Assembly: GCA_001298575.1 (NCBI GenBank)
Contig: LJCV01000252.1
Location: forward strand, 62,001-126,000
DNA length: 64,000 nt
Source: Actinobacteria bacterium OK074
GTDB lineage: Bacteria > Actinomycetota > Actinomycetes > Streptomycetales > Streptomycetaceae
Direction: 5' to 3'
The notes beneath the pieces are model-generated. The model did no database searches. It worked only from the letters and a program-made list of their open reading frames with translations, and was not told the DNA's origin. The translations under genes were made by a program, and so were the position numbers. This document shows, piece by piece, positions 16,143 to 23,839 of this stretch; positions within the stretch are counted from its first letter, which is position 1, and every line of letters starts with the position of its first letter.

Positions 16143-16904
16143 TCACGAGGACTCCTTCATGACGCTCCATCCTCCGTCGACCACCAGGCTCGCTCCGGTC
16201 ACGTACGAAGCGTCCGCCGATGCCAGGAAGGCGACGGCCGAGGCGACCTCCTCCGGCTGTCCGAAGCGCCCGGCCGCCGTGGCCGCCGCGCTGCGCGCCC
16301 GGTCGGACTCCGGGATGCCGTCCCACGCCGCGGTGAGGATGGGGCCGGGCAGGACCGTGTTGACCCGGATGTGCGGCCCGTACTCGACGGCCAGTTGCCG
16401 CCCCAGCGAGCACAGCGCACCCTTCGCGGCGGCGTAGGCGGCATGGCCCGGCAGGCCGATGACCGCGTGCACCGAGGAGGTGAGGACGACGGACCCCGAC
16501 GCCTCGCGGAGCATGGCCGCGAAGGTCTTCATCCCGCGCCAGGCCGGCTTGAGCAGGACGGCCATCTGACCGTCCCACTCGGCCTCGCTCAACTCGTGCG
16601 CCGGTTTGCTGAGCTGGGCGAAGGCGTTGCTGTGCAGCACGTCCAGCCGCCCGTGCCGCTCGTCGACGTGGCGGGCGAGGTGCTCCCAGTCGGCGGCCGA
16701 GGTCACGTCGCACCGTACGTACTCCGCGCGCCCTCCGCCGTCCTCGATGTCTGCCGCGAGCGTCTTGCCGGCCGCGTCGTCCACGTCGGTGACGACGACG
16801 ACCGCACCCTCAGCCGCGAGCCTTCGAGCCGTGGCCGCGCCGATCCCGTGCGCGGCGCCGGTGATCACCGCCACGCGCCCGGTCATCCTGCGGCATTCCG
16901 TCAT
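16143..16904 (-). CDS. Classical SDR dehydrogenase, probable sugar 1-dehydrogenase
   Basis: 253 residues. The TGxxxGxG motif is present (VAVITGAAHGIGAATARRLA), an acidic residue ends strand 2 (VVVTDVDD, favouring NAD), and Ser and YxxxK are in place (SSVHAVIGLPGHAAYAAAKG). The usual NNAG motif is replaced by HSNAF. I place the start at 16902-16904 with GGAGGGAAGAGG upstream; a longer frame starting at 16952 would run through an operator. It is the first gene of the sugar-acid operon, so oxidation of an aldose to the lactone is the likely job (inference). Regulated probably by the GntR protein downstream. Confidence 0.85.
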   Translation of the reverse strand: MTECRRMTGRVAVITGAAHGIGAATARRLAAEGAVVVVTDVDDAAGKTLAADIEDGGGRAEYVRCDVTSAADWEHLARHVDERHGRLDVLHSNAFAQLSKPAHELSEAEWDGQMAVLLKPAWRGMKTFAAMLREASGSVVLTSSVHAVIGLPGHAAYAAAKGALCSLGRQLAVEYGPHIRVNTVLPGPILTAAWDGIPESDRARSAAATAAGRFGQPEEVASAVAFLASADASYVTGASLVVDGGWSVMKESS

Positions 16905-16944
16905 CGCCCGCCTCTTCCCTCCGGCCGTCTGCACCCACCATAGC

Positions 16945-16966
16945 TGTTTCAATTAATTATGAATAT
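16945..16966. promoter_or_regulatory. AT-rich operator copy 1 (GntR candidate)
   Basis: Contains ATTAATTATGAATA (16952-16965), an island of AT in a very GC-rich context. Its exact inverse, TATTCATAATTAAT, occurs at 17031-17044. The element is itself near-palindromic (TTCATAATTAATTGAA on the minus strand). It sits about 45 bases upstream of the SDR start, in the promoter region of the minus-strand operon. Confidence 0.6.
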
Positions 16967-17030
16967 TTATCGACGACGCGCCGGGAACGGGCACCACGGC
17001 CTGGACAAGCCCGCCACCCCCGTCAATGAT

Positions 17031-17049
17031 TATTCATAATTAATGAATT
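17031..17049. promoter_or_regulatory. AT-rich operator copy 2 (GntR candidate)
   Basis: ATTCAT-AATTA-ATGAAT (17032-17048) has perfect 6-base arms, and a 14-base core identical to copy 1 in inverted orientation. It lies 65 bases upstream of the glycosidase ATG. The pair, about 80 bp centre to centre, would let one FadR-type dimer per site, or a looped pair, control both divergent units. Confidence 0.6.
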
Positions 17050-17113
17050 GAGCTGACGTGGTGCCGTCGAGCCGCCGACGGCGTCCCACCGCACACGAAC
17101 GACGGGTGACCTC

Positions 17114-18403
17114 ATGACCACCGCACCGCAGCAAGCCCCCATGCCCGGGAGCACGGGCCGACTCGCCATCACCCTGTGGGACTTCAGCTGGTACACACAG
17201 GCGGGACCCGGCGAGCCCTTCGCCGACCTCGACCGCGCTTTCGCCGAGACCGTGGACCGGGGCTTCAACACCGTGCGCATCTGCGCCATGCCCTTCCTGC
17301 TGTTCTCCGGGCGCGTCACCGACCCGGAGTCCCTCCAGGTCCGCGGCCTGGGCGAACAGTTCGGACAGCGCACCCGCTGGTACGACGTGCACGGCGGCTA
17401 CCCGCTGGACGGCCGACGACGGCTCGTCGAACTGTTCGAGGCCGCCGCCCGCCACGGCTGCAAGGTGATCGTGTCCTCCTGGGAGTACCAGCAGTCCCCC
17501 AGCTTCGCCGACACCGACACCTGGCACCGCGCCCTGGCCGAGGTCCCGGGCCCCGACCGCGCCGAGACGGTGGCCGAAGCCCTCGCCGGACTCCTCGACT
17601 TCCTCGCCGAGCGCGGACTGGCCGGCCAGGTCGCCTACGTCGAGGTGCACAACGAGGTCGACAACTGCTCCCTGGTACCGCGCGACGGCGCCACCCACTA
17701 CGCCTACCTGCGCGGCCCTCTCGACCGTGCCGTGAAGCTGCTGCAGTCCCGGCACCCGGGCATCCCCGTCACCTACTCGCTGGGCGAGCCCTGGCCGACC
17801 GAGATCGACGACCTGCCGGAGGGGGCACAGATCGCCCACTTCCACTTCTACGTCTACGGCGTGCTCGGCGCCCTGTACGAGGCGGTCGGCCTTGGCCACG
17901 GCACCGAATCCGCGCCCGAGACGGCCACCTGGCCCACCCCCGCGCTGGCCGCCATGCTCCGCTCCGACGCGCCCGCCTTCGCCGACCACCAGCCGGACGA
18001 ACCCTGGCGACTGGCCGCCACCGGAATCCCGCGCGAACTGTTCTACGCACACGACTGGGTCGACCCCGACCGCTGGGACCTGTGGCTCTACGAGAACTAT
18101 CCCGCGCACCGGCAGACCATGCGGAACACACTGGCCGGGTGGATCGACTCCGTCGCCGACTTCGCCCGCCGCCGCGGCATCCCCGCCGTCCTCGGCGAAG
18201 GCGTCGTCGGCTACACCCCGCGGCTGACGCGCTTCGAGGAGGACGCCGTCGGCAAGGACATCGCCGAGTTCGTCGTCGACCACTGCCTCGCCGCGGGTTT
18301 CCACGGCGTCGTCCTGACCTCCAACGCGGCCCCGCACCACCCCATGTGGCACACCGATCCGGACTGGATGCGACGGGTCAACGCCCGCATCACCGCGGCC
18401 TGA
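17114..18403 (+). CDS. Cellulase-like glycoside hydrolase (TIM barrel)
   Basis: 429 residues, no signal peptide, so probably cytoplasmic. The N-terminus LAITLWDFSWYTQAGPGEPF and GFNTVRICAMPFLLFSGRVT, with KVIVSSWEYQQSP, are typical of cellulase-like clan GH-A proteins. YVEVHNEVDNCSL (near residue 180) supplies the acid/base-type NE/HNE motif. VLGEGVVGYTPRL (near residue 360) is a likely nucleophile site. Homologues act on beta-linked sugars; the substrate here is not known. It is divergent from a sugar-acid catabolic operon across two shared operators, so it probably releases the sugar that the operon oxidises. Confidence 0.75.
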   Translation: MTTAPQQAPMPGSTGRLAITLWDFSWYTQAGPGEPFADLDRAFAETVDRGFNTVRICAMPFLLFSGRVTDPESLQVRGLGEQFGQRTRWYDVHGGYPLDGRRRLVELFEAAARHGCKVIVSSWEYQQSPSFADTDTWHRALAEVPGPDRAETVAEALAGLLDFLAERGLAGQVAYVEVHNEVDNCSLVPRDGATHYAYLRGPLDRAVKLLQSRHPGIPVTYSLGEPWPTEIDDLPEGAQIAHFHFYVYGVLGALYEAVGLGHGTESAPETATWPTPALAAMLRSDAPAFADHQPDEPWRLAATGIPRELFYAHDWVDPDRWDLWLYENYPAHRQTMRNTLAGWIDSVADFARRRGIPAVLGEGVVGYTPRLTRFEEDAVGKDIAEFVVDHCLAAGFHGVVLTSNAAPHHPMWHTDPDWMRRVNARITAA

Positions 18404-18435
18404 CGGAGAAAGGATCGCGGCGGGGCACCGGGGGC

Positions 18436-18471
18436 ACCGGTGGGGCAAACGACTTGTGATGCACCACCGGT
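18436..18471. terminator. Bidirectional hairpin between convergent genes
   Basis: Perfect 8-bp inverted repeat ACCGGTGG / CCACCGGT with a 20-base loop, between the ends of the plus-strand glycosidase and the minus-strand SnoaL-like gene. Confidence 0.55.
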
Positions 18472-18483
18472 CGCGGCTCGACC

Positions 18484-18864
18484 TCAGAACATGGTGTTGT
18501 CGTTGGCGCTCTTCTCGGGCACCTCCTGGATCACGTCCCAGTGCTCGACGATCTTTCCGTCGGCGACGCGCCAGAAGTCGGCGACGGCCATGCCACGGTC
18601 GCCGGGCTTGAGGTGCAGGTTGCTGTGGGTGACGACCAAGTCCCCTTCGGCGACGGCCCGTTTGATGTCCAGACGCAGGTCGGGGAACTGACCGCGCAAC
18701 CAGTGGACGTAGCCGACGAACGCCTGCGGACTGTCCTGCGCCTCCGGGTTGTGCTGGATGTAGCTCTCGCCGAGATGCGCGGCGGCCGCCTGCTCCGGCT
18801 GGTAGTCGTTGAACGCCTGCTCGTAAAACGCGATGACGAGCGCCTTGTTGTCGGCAGCGGACAC
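18484..18864 (-). CDS. SnoaL-like (NTF2-fold) protein
   Basis: 126 residues of the SnoaL-like polyketide-cyclase/NTF2 fold. VIAFYEQAFNDYQPEQAAAA, YIQHNPEAQDSPQAF and RGMAVADFWRVADGKIVEHW are characteristic, with the QHNP motif seen in a common bacterial subgroup. Members are small alpha+beta barrels acting as isomerases, hydrolases or ligand-binding proteins; this one has no assigned substrate. It is the last of a minus-strand set running from the MarR gene, 36 bases after a second SnoaL-like gene. Confidence 0.85.
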   Translation of the reverse strand: MSAADNKALVIAFYEQAFNDYQPEQAAAAHLGESYIQHNPEAQDSPQAFVGYVHWLRGQFPDLRLDIKRAVAEGDLVVTHSNLHLKPGDRGMAVADFWRVADGKIVEHWDVIQEVPEKSANDNTMF

Positions 18865-18900
18865 GGGTTTCTCCTGCTCCCTGGGGGCTGAGTGGTACGG

Positions 18901-19311
18901 TCAGACGGTCATGGCGTCGCGGACCCGCGCGGTGTCGACGAACTGCTCGAAGCGCACGATGTGTCCGCCGCGGACGACGAAGTGGTGGGCGACGCGGACG
19001 TCGATCGGCTTCCCGGTCGCCTTGTTGGCCGCGGTGTAGCGGGCGAGGACGACGACGTTCTCGCCGTCGACGACGTAGCTGTCGTCGTGGGCGGTCCAGC
19101 CGTCCCAGTCCTGGCCGAGCTTCTCCATGACGTTGGCGGTGACGCCGTCGGGGGTGCGATAGGTACCGGCGAGGGGGAAGCCGGCCATCTCCGTCCACTC
19201 GACGTCGGGGGCGAGAGTGGCCCGCAGCGCCTCCAGGTCACCTGCCGCGGAGGCGAGGTACTGGCGGCGGACGACGTCGGCGGGGGCGGTGGAGGTCGCG
19301 AACTCGGCCAT
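18901..19311 (-). CDS. SnoaL-like (NTF2-fold) protein
   Basis: 136 residues. VVRRQYLASAAGDLEALRAT and LAPDVEWTEMAGFPLAGTYR, followed by FVVRGGHIVRFEQFVDTARV, define an NTF2/SnoaL-like domain with the pocket tryptophan (VEWTE). The ATG at 19309-19311 lies 2 bases after the metallo-hydrolase stop, so the two are probably co-translated. It is a different subgroup from the neighbouring SnoaL-like protein. Function unknown; the company of redox and thiol proteins suggests detoxification. Confidence 0.85.
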   Translation of the reverse strand: MAEFATSTAPADVVRRQYLASAAGDLEALRATLAPDVEWTEMAGFPLAGTYRTPDGVTANVMEKLGQDWDGWTAHDDSYVVDGENVVVLARYTAANKATGKPIDVRVAHHFVVRGGHIVRFEQFVDTARVRDAMTV

Positions 19312-19313
19312 GG

Positions 19314-20123
19314 TCAGCCCCACTTCATCTCACCCTTGGCGACCTTCGCACCGATCTGCGCGGCGATCAGCATGCCGTTGTCGGGGTAACGCTTGACGAG
19401 CGCCTCGGTCAGCGTCTGGCCGTCGGCCGCCTTGGACAGCTCCTCTTCGAAGGCGAGCAGGTAGTCACGGGTGGCGGTGATGGCGGACGCGTCCGCCGCC
19501 GCGCCGGGCAGGCGGTGGCCCGGGACGACCAACTCCGGCTGGAGCGCGGCCATCTCGTCCAGCAGGTCGATCCACGCGGCACGATCGCCCGGGGTGGGGG
19601 TGTCGGCGACCCAGACGTGCTCCTGCTGGAACAGCAGCACACCACCGAGCAGGGCGCGGTGCTCGGCCTGCCACAGGTAGTGGCGGTCGGGCAGCGCGGC
19701 CGGGCCGCCCCTGAGCTCGAAGCGGTGGCCCTCCAGGGTCAGGGCGTCGCCGGTCAGCGGGGTGAGGTCGACCAGGCGGGTGGGGAGGTTCGGGCCGAGC
19801 GCGGCCCACGCCTTGAGCTTGCCCTCGTAGGAGTGCTGGATGTGCTCGACGACGAGCGGGGTGGCGACGAACTTCGCCTCGGGGAAGGCGTCGGCGAGGA
19901 CTTCGGCGCCGAAGTAGAAGTCGGGGTCGGCGTGGCTGACGAAGACGGTGGTCAGCTTCTTGCCGGAGTCGAGGATCTCGGCGGCCAGGCGGTGGCCGTC
20001 GGCGCGGGTGAAGGCGGCGTCGACCAGCAGGGCGTCGTTCTCGCCGGTGACGAGGGTGGCGGTCTTGTTCTTGCTGCCGGCCGGGAAGTCGAGGTCGAGG
20101 ACCTTGAAGGAGAGGGTGCTCAT
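19314..20123 (-). CDS. Metallo-beta-lactamase-fold protein with an altered metal motif
   Basis: 269 residues. The MBL fold is shown by ALLVDAAFTRADGHRLAAEI, TTVFVSHADPDFYFGAEVLA and LLGGVLLFQQEHVWVAD. ELVVPGHRLPG supplies a late His. The canonical HxHxDH metal site is replaced by HADPDFYFG, so only part of the dinuclear site remains, as in one actinobacterial/proteobacterial subgroup. The ATG at 20121-20123 has AAAGGAG 8 bases upstream. It is encoded between a DsbA-like protein and SnoaL-like proteins under probable MarR control. Substrate unknown. Confidence 0.85.
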   Translation of the reverse strand: MSTLSFKVLDLDFPAGSKNKTATLVTGENDALLVDAAFTRADGHRLAAEILDSGKKLTTVFVSHADPDFYFGAEVLADAFPEAKFVATPLVVEHIQHSYEGKLKAWAALGPNLPTRLVDLTPLTGDALTLEGHRFELRGGPAALPDRHYLWQAEHRALLGGVLLFQQEHVWVADTPTPGDRAAWIDLLDEMAALQPELVVPGHRLPGAAADASAITATRDYLLAFEEELSKAADGQTLTEALVKRYPDNGMLIAAQIGAKVAKGEMKWG

Positions 20124-20160
20124 GCGGGTGGCTCCTTTGCGCAGGGGGTGGGGTGGGGGT

Positions 20161-20769
20161 TCAGCGGTCTGCGAGTCGCTGGTCGACCTCGTCGGCGGTG
20201 GCGTGGCCGTGGGCCAGTTGGGTGACACGGTCGCCGTCGACGGCCAGCAACGTGGGAAATCCGGTGACACCCAGTTCGGCCGCCCGTCGGAAGTCATCCG
20301 TTGCCGTATTCGGCGCCTCCGCCCCCGCGAAAGCGGCGACCACGGCGTCGGCGTCCAGCCCGGCCTCTTCCGCGACCTTCCGGTAGGTGGCCGCCTCGGA
20401 CAGGCTCAGACCGTCGACGTAGAAGGCGTGCTGGAGGGCGATGGCGAGCTCTGCCGCACGGTCGGGTGCCACGTGCCGCAGGGCGGCGACACCGCGGGCT
20501 GCGGCCTCGGAGTCCATCACGAAGGAGCCGTCGGCGATCAGCCGCTCGTATCCCTCGCCGAACTCGGCGCCGGTCAGCTCGGCGATCTTGGCGTTCGCGC
20601 CCTGGACGTAGCCGAACCGGCGGATCGGCACCCGGCGCGATCCGGTGAACAGGCCGCCGGAGACGACTTCGACCGGCAGTTCGGGGTGACGTGAGGCGAC
20701 CTCTCTCAGGGTTCCGGAAAACCCGTGCGACCAGCCGCAGTAGGCGTCGAAGACGTAGACGAGCTTCAT
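20161..20769 (-). CDS. DsbA-family thioredoxin-fold protein
   Basis: 202 residues. It begins MKLVYVFDAYCGWSHGFSGT, a DsbA/FrnE-like thioredoxin fold in which the usual CxxC is CGWS, so only the first cysteine is kept. Later comes GVTGFPTLLAVDGDRV, the cis-proline loop (TGFPT). No signal peptide is present, so it is cytoplasmic, like FrnE-type or isomerase-type relatives. I start at 20767-20769; a few upstream in-frame codons exist but would cover an operator-like palindrome. With a single active cysteine, glutathione- or mycothiol-type chemistry or an isomerase role is more likely than disulfide formation. Confidence 0.82.
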   Translation of the reverse strand: MKLVYVFDAYCGWSHGFSGTLREVASRHPELPVEVVSGGLFTGSRRVPIRRFGYVQGANAKIAELTGAEFGEGYERLIADGSFVMDSEAAARGVAALRHVAPDRAAELAIALQHAFYVDGLSLSEAATYRKVAEEAGLDADAVVAAFAGAEAPNTATDDFRRAAELGVTGFPTLLAVDGDRVTQLAHGHATADEVDQRLADR

Positions 20770-20828
20770 CAAAGACCTCGGCAGGGCCATGCGCCCGCCG
20801 ATTGCGAGCGATTCACCTGACAGAACAG

Positions 20829-20846
20829 TAACTGACACGTCAGATA
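20829..20846. promoter_or_regulatory. Palindrome upstream of the DsbA-like gene (MarR candidate)
   Basis: TAACTGACACGTCAGATA contains perfect 5-base arms CTGAC / GTCAG around AC. It is 60 bases upstream of the DsbA-like ATG and about 80 bases after the MarR gene, a natural site for that repressor. Confidence 0.5.
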
Positions 20847-20924
20847 TTTCAAGGCGCGTGTGAGGTGGAGCACACGGGTGTGTCCGACAACGGCATTAGA
20901 TCAACGTTGCCGCTGGTCCGCAGG

Positions 20925-21419
20925 TCAGGGCAGGCGCGGCAGCAGGTCCCGAGCCGTGTGGCTGAGGATCCGGAGATCCTCCGCGAACCGCTTCCGATCC
21001 GCGGCGGGCAGGGGTTCCACGAGGTACCGCTTGATGTTCTCCAGGTGGACCCGGGACGCGCGTACGACCGTCTCCTCGCCCAGCGGCGTCAGCCGCACCA
21101 GCTTTCCGCGCCGGTCGTCGGGGGAGTCCGCACGCGTCACGAAACCCGCCGCCTCCATGCGATCCACCACCCGGGTGGCACCGCCGGTGGTCAGCACCTG
21201 CTCCTGGGCGATGGCACGCATGGAAAGCCCCGGCTCCCCCGCACGTCCGAGGATCAGCAGCACCTCGAAGACCAGATGGCTGATGCCGCACTCCGCCTCC
21301 AGCGCCCGGCCGAGGATGTACTCCAACCGGTTCGCCGCCCCTTGCAGACGCCCGAACGCGAGGATCAGCTCGTGGTCGGCAGCCTCCTTCGCCGTCCCGA
21401 TCTCCGCTTCCTCACCCAC
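20925..21419 (-). CDS. MarR-family transcriptional regulator
   Basis: 164 residues. The winged helix is clear: FEVLLILGRAGEPGLSMRAI, LTTGGATRVVDRMEAAGFVT (recognition helix) and RADSPDDRRGKLVRLTPLGE (wing with the DxRxxxLxLT signature). The GTG start is at 21417-21419. There is no conserved N-terminal cysteine of the OhrR type. It stands immediately upstream of, and in the same direction as, the DsbA/MBL/SnoaL set, with a palindrome in the intervening 155 bases, so it probably represses that set and responds to a small phenolic or oxidant. Confidence 0.92.
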   Translation of the reverse strand: MGEEAEIGTAKEAADHELILAFGRLQGAANRLEYILGRALEAECGISHLVFEVLLILGRAGEPGLSMRAIAQEQVLTTGGATRVVDRMEAAGFVTRADSPDDRRGKLVRLTPLGEETVVRASRVHLENIKRYLVEPLPAADRKRFAEDLRILSHTARDLLPRLP

Positions 21420-21617
21420 GGCAGCGCCGCCCCTCTCGTCGTCCCCGCACCACCGTACCGATCACGCAGGGACGGCCAGGGCAGTAGAGCCCGGGTGTGG
21501 CAGTCGTCGCCCACCGGGATGGCGACGCCTTCGGCCAGGGCCGCCACCGGCCGCGTCGGCGCCCCGCGGAGCGCACAGCACTGCCGCCCTTGGGCTCCGG
21601 CTTGCACACCGCCGGTT
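21420..21617. other. Intergenic, possible unidentified remnant
   Basis: About 200 bases. A small hairpin (GTCGCC / GGCGAC, 21506-21526) could terminate the upstream minus-strand gene. One minus-strand frame reads EGVAIPVGDDCHTRALLPWP, which looks protein-derived but which I cannot assign. Confidence 0.35.
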
Positions 21618-22595
21618 TCACACGGCGGTTCGGCCGGTGGTCGCCTCGTAGTGCGCGGCGGCCACCACCAGGTCCTGCCAGGCCATGCCGACACCCTTGA
21701 ACAGCCGCGGCCGGTCCGGGGCGGGCCGGGCGGTGCCGCGGACCAGGCCGGCGAGGCCCAGCAGGGAACCGGGATCGACGGCGCCCGCGGCGACCGCCTG
21801 GATCACGTCGCCCGCCTCGCGCAGCGCGGCCGACACCGCCTCCACGACCACCGTGGCACGGGCGACCGTCGTGTCGTCGACCTCGCGGGCGTCCGGTTCG
21901 TGCGAGCCGACGGCCACCACGGTCGCCGTGGCCGCCAGCAGGGAGCCGTCGAACAGCGGGGTCCGGGCCGTCGTGCAGCACGCCACCAGGTCCGCCGACG
22001 CCACGTCCCGCGCGCTGCCCACGCGCGCGCCGCTCTCCTCGGCGAACGCGCGCGTGCGGCCGGGGTCGCGGCCCACCACGACGACCTCCCGCACCGGCCG
22101 GACCCCGCGCAGTGCCTCCAGGTGGGAGCGCGCCTGCGGCCCCGTCCCGAACAGCACCAGGGTGTCCGCGTCCGGCGCGGCCAGCGCGTCGACGGCCACG
22201 GCCGACACCGCCGCCGTCCGGACGGCGGTGAGCGCGATGCCGTCGAGCAGGGCCACCGGGGTGAGGGTCGCGCCGTCCAGGAGCAGGTAGTTGCCCTGGA
22301 TGCGGGGCAGCCCGTGCGCCGCGTTGCCGGGCGCCGCGGCCACCACCTTGACCCCGGCGTAGGCGCCCCACTCCGCGGGCATGAGCAGCAGCTGACCGGC
22401 GGTGACCGGGACGATCGTGCGGGCCGGGCCCGCCTCCGGGTCGAGGCCGTCGAGCAGGCTCCTGCGCAGGGCGTCGACGGCCACCGCCATCGACGGCGCA
22501 CCCGCCACGGTCGTGATCACTGGCCCACCTCCGGACATGGATACGGATACGGCTACGGACACCCGTGCGGGTACCGGGTGTTGATCATCGGTCAT
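21618..22595 (-). CDS. Ornithine cyclodeaminase/mu-crystallin family protein
   Basis: 325 residues. The substrate-domain motif GVKVVAAAPGNAAHGLPRIQ, ALTAVRTAAVSAVAVDAL and the NAD(P)-binding motif LVLFGTGPQARSHLEALRGV are characteristic of the OCD/mu-crystallin family. Members include ornithine cyclodeaminase, lysine cyclodeaminase, alanine dehydrogenase and ketimine reductases. The start at 22593-22595 gives 19 extra residues made of a GTATCC-rich repeat; an internal ATG at 22536-22538 is possible but has no ribosome-binding site. It is divergent from the acyl-CoA dehydrogenase gene, with the FadR-type site in between. Substrate not known. Confidence 0.85.
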   Translation of the reverse strand: MTDDQHPVPARVSVAVSVSMSGGGPVITTVAGAPSMAVAVDALRRSLLDGLDPEAGPARTIVPVTAGQLLLMPAEWGAYAGVKVVAAAPGNAAHGLPRIQGNYLLLDGATLTPVALLDGIALTAVRTAAVSAVAVDALAAPDADTLVLFGTGPQARSHLEALRGVRPVREVVVVGRDPGRTRAFAEESGARVGSARDVASADLVACCTTARTPLFDGSLLAATATVVAVGSHEPDAREVDDTTVARATVVVEAVSAALREAGDVIQAVAAGAVDPGSLLGLAGLVRGTARPAPDRPRLFKGVGMAWQDLVVAAAHYEATTGRTAV

Positions 22596-22616
22596 CGAAA
22601 CCGTACCCCTACCCCT

Positions 22617-22637
22617 TTCGGTCTGACCTTTGATATG
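22617..22637. promoter_or_regulatory. FadR-type operator/promoter element, copy 1
   Basis: Contains the palindrome GGTCTGACC (22620-22628), matching the GGTnnnACC pattern of FadR-subfamily GntR repressors. An AT-rich -10-like TATGTT follows at 22634-22639. The 21-base block is repeated with one mismatch at 25642-25662 upstream of the second operon. Confidence 0.65.
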
Positions 22638-22672
22638 TTTCGCGCCTCACAAGCCGCAGAAAGGTCCATACC

Positions 22673-23839
22673 GTGGACTTCGAGCTGACCGAGGACCAGG
22701 AGACCATCCGCAAGGCCGTCGCCGGCCTGCTGCGCGACTTCGACGACCGCTACTGGATGGAGAAGGACCGCGACCACGCGTTCCCCACCGAGTTCTACGA
22801 CGCCGTCGCGCGCGGCGGCTGGCTGGGGCTGACCATCCCGGAGGAGTACGGCGGGCACGGCCTCGGCATCACCGAGGCCAGCCTGCTGCTGGAGGAGGCC
22901 GCGCGCTCCGGCGGCGGCATGAACGCCGCCAGTTCGATCCATCTCAACATCTTCGGCATGCACCCGGTGGTGGTGCACGGCTCCGCCGAGCTGAAACGGC
23001 GCACCCTCCCCCGCATCGCCACCGGCGACCTGCACGTCTGCTTCGGCGTGACCGAACCGGGCGCGGGCCTGGACACCTCGCGCATCAGCACGTACGCGCG
23101 CCGCGACGGCGACTCGTACGTCGTCAACGGCCGCAAGGTGTGGATCTCCAAGGCGATGGAGTCGGAGAAGATCCTGCTGCTGACCCGGACGCAGAAGCTC
23201 GACGAGGTCGCCAAGCGCACCGACGGGATGACCCTGTTCCTCACCGACCTCGACCGCGACCACGTCGACATCCGCCCCATCCCGAAGATGGGCCGCAACG
23301 CCGTCACGTCGAACGAACTGTTCATCGACGACCTGCGAATCCCGGTCGAGGACCGGGTCGGCGAGGAGGGGCAGGGGTTCCGCTATCTGCTCGACGGCCT
23401 CAACCCGGAGCGGATGCTGATCGCCGCCGAGGCGCTCGGCATCGGCCGGGTGGCCCTGGACCGGGCCGTCAAGTACGCGGGCGAACGCGAGGTGTTCGAC
23501 CGCCCGATCGGCATGAACCAAGGCATCCAGTTCCCGCTCGCCGACTCGCTCGCCCACCTGGACGCCGCCGAACTGGTGCTGCGCAAGGCGACCTGGCTCT
23601 ACGACACCAGCCGGCCCTGCGGGCGCGAGGCGAACACCGCCAAGTACCTGTGCGCGGACGCCGGGTTCACCGCCGCCGACCGGGCGCTGCAGACCCACGG
23701 CGGGATGGGCTACTCGGAGGAGTACAACGTGGCCCGCTACTTCCGCGAGGCCCGCCTGATGCGCATCGCCCCGATCAGCCAGGAGATGGTCCTCAACTAC
23801 CTGGGTTCGCACACGCTGGGACTGCCGAGGAGCTACTGA
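22673..23839 (+). CDS. Acyl-CoA dehydrogenase
   Basis: 388 residues, a complete ACAD: helical N-terminal domain, CFGVTEPGAGLDTSRISTYA (FAD/substrate loop), VVNGRKVWISKAMESEKILL (beta domain) and THGGMGYSEEYNVARYFREA. In the last, the glutamate of SEEY is in the position of the catalytic base. It introduces a 2,3-double bond into an acyl-CoA using FAD and passes electrons to ETF. The GTG start at 22673 has AAAGG 8 bases upstream. The stop overlaps the next ATG (TGATG). First gene of a two-gene plus-strand operon controlled by a FadR-type site. Confidence 0.93.
   Translation: MDFELTEDQETIRKAVAGLLRDFDDRYWMEKDRDHAFPTEFYDAVARGGWLGLTIPEEYGGHGLGITEASLLLEEAARSGGGMNAASSIHLNIFGMHPVVVHGSAELKRRTLPRIATGDLHVCFGVTEPGAGLDTSRISTYARRDGDSYVVNGRKVWISKAMESEKILLLTRTQKLDEVAKRTDGMTLFLTDLDRDHVDIRPIPKMGRNAVTSNELFIDDLRIPVEDRVGEEGQGFRYLLDGLNPERMLIAAEALGIGRVALDRAVKYAGEREVFDRPIGMNQGIQFPLADSLAHLDAAELVLRKATWLYDTSRPCGREANTAKYLCADAGFTAADRALQTHGGMGYSEEYNVARYFREARLMRIAPISQEMVLNYLGSHTLGLPRSY

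Noticed and set aside
16905..16952. An upstream ATG extending the SDR by 16 residues.
   Set aside because: It would start inside the AT-rich operator and has no ribosome-binding site; the ATG at 16902-16904 is better placed.
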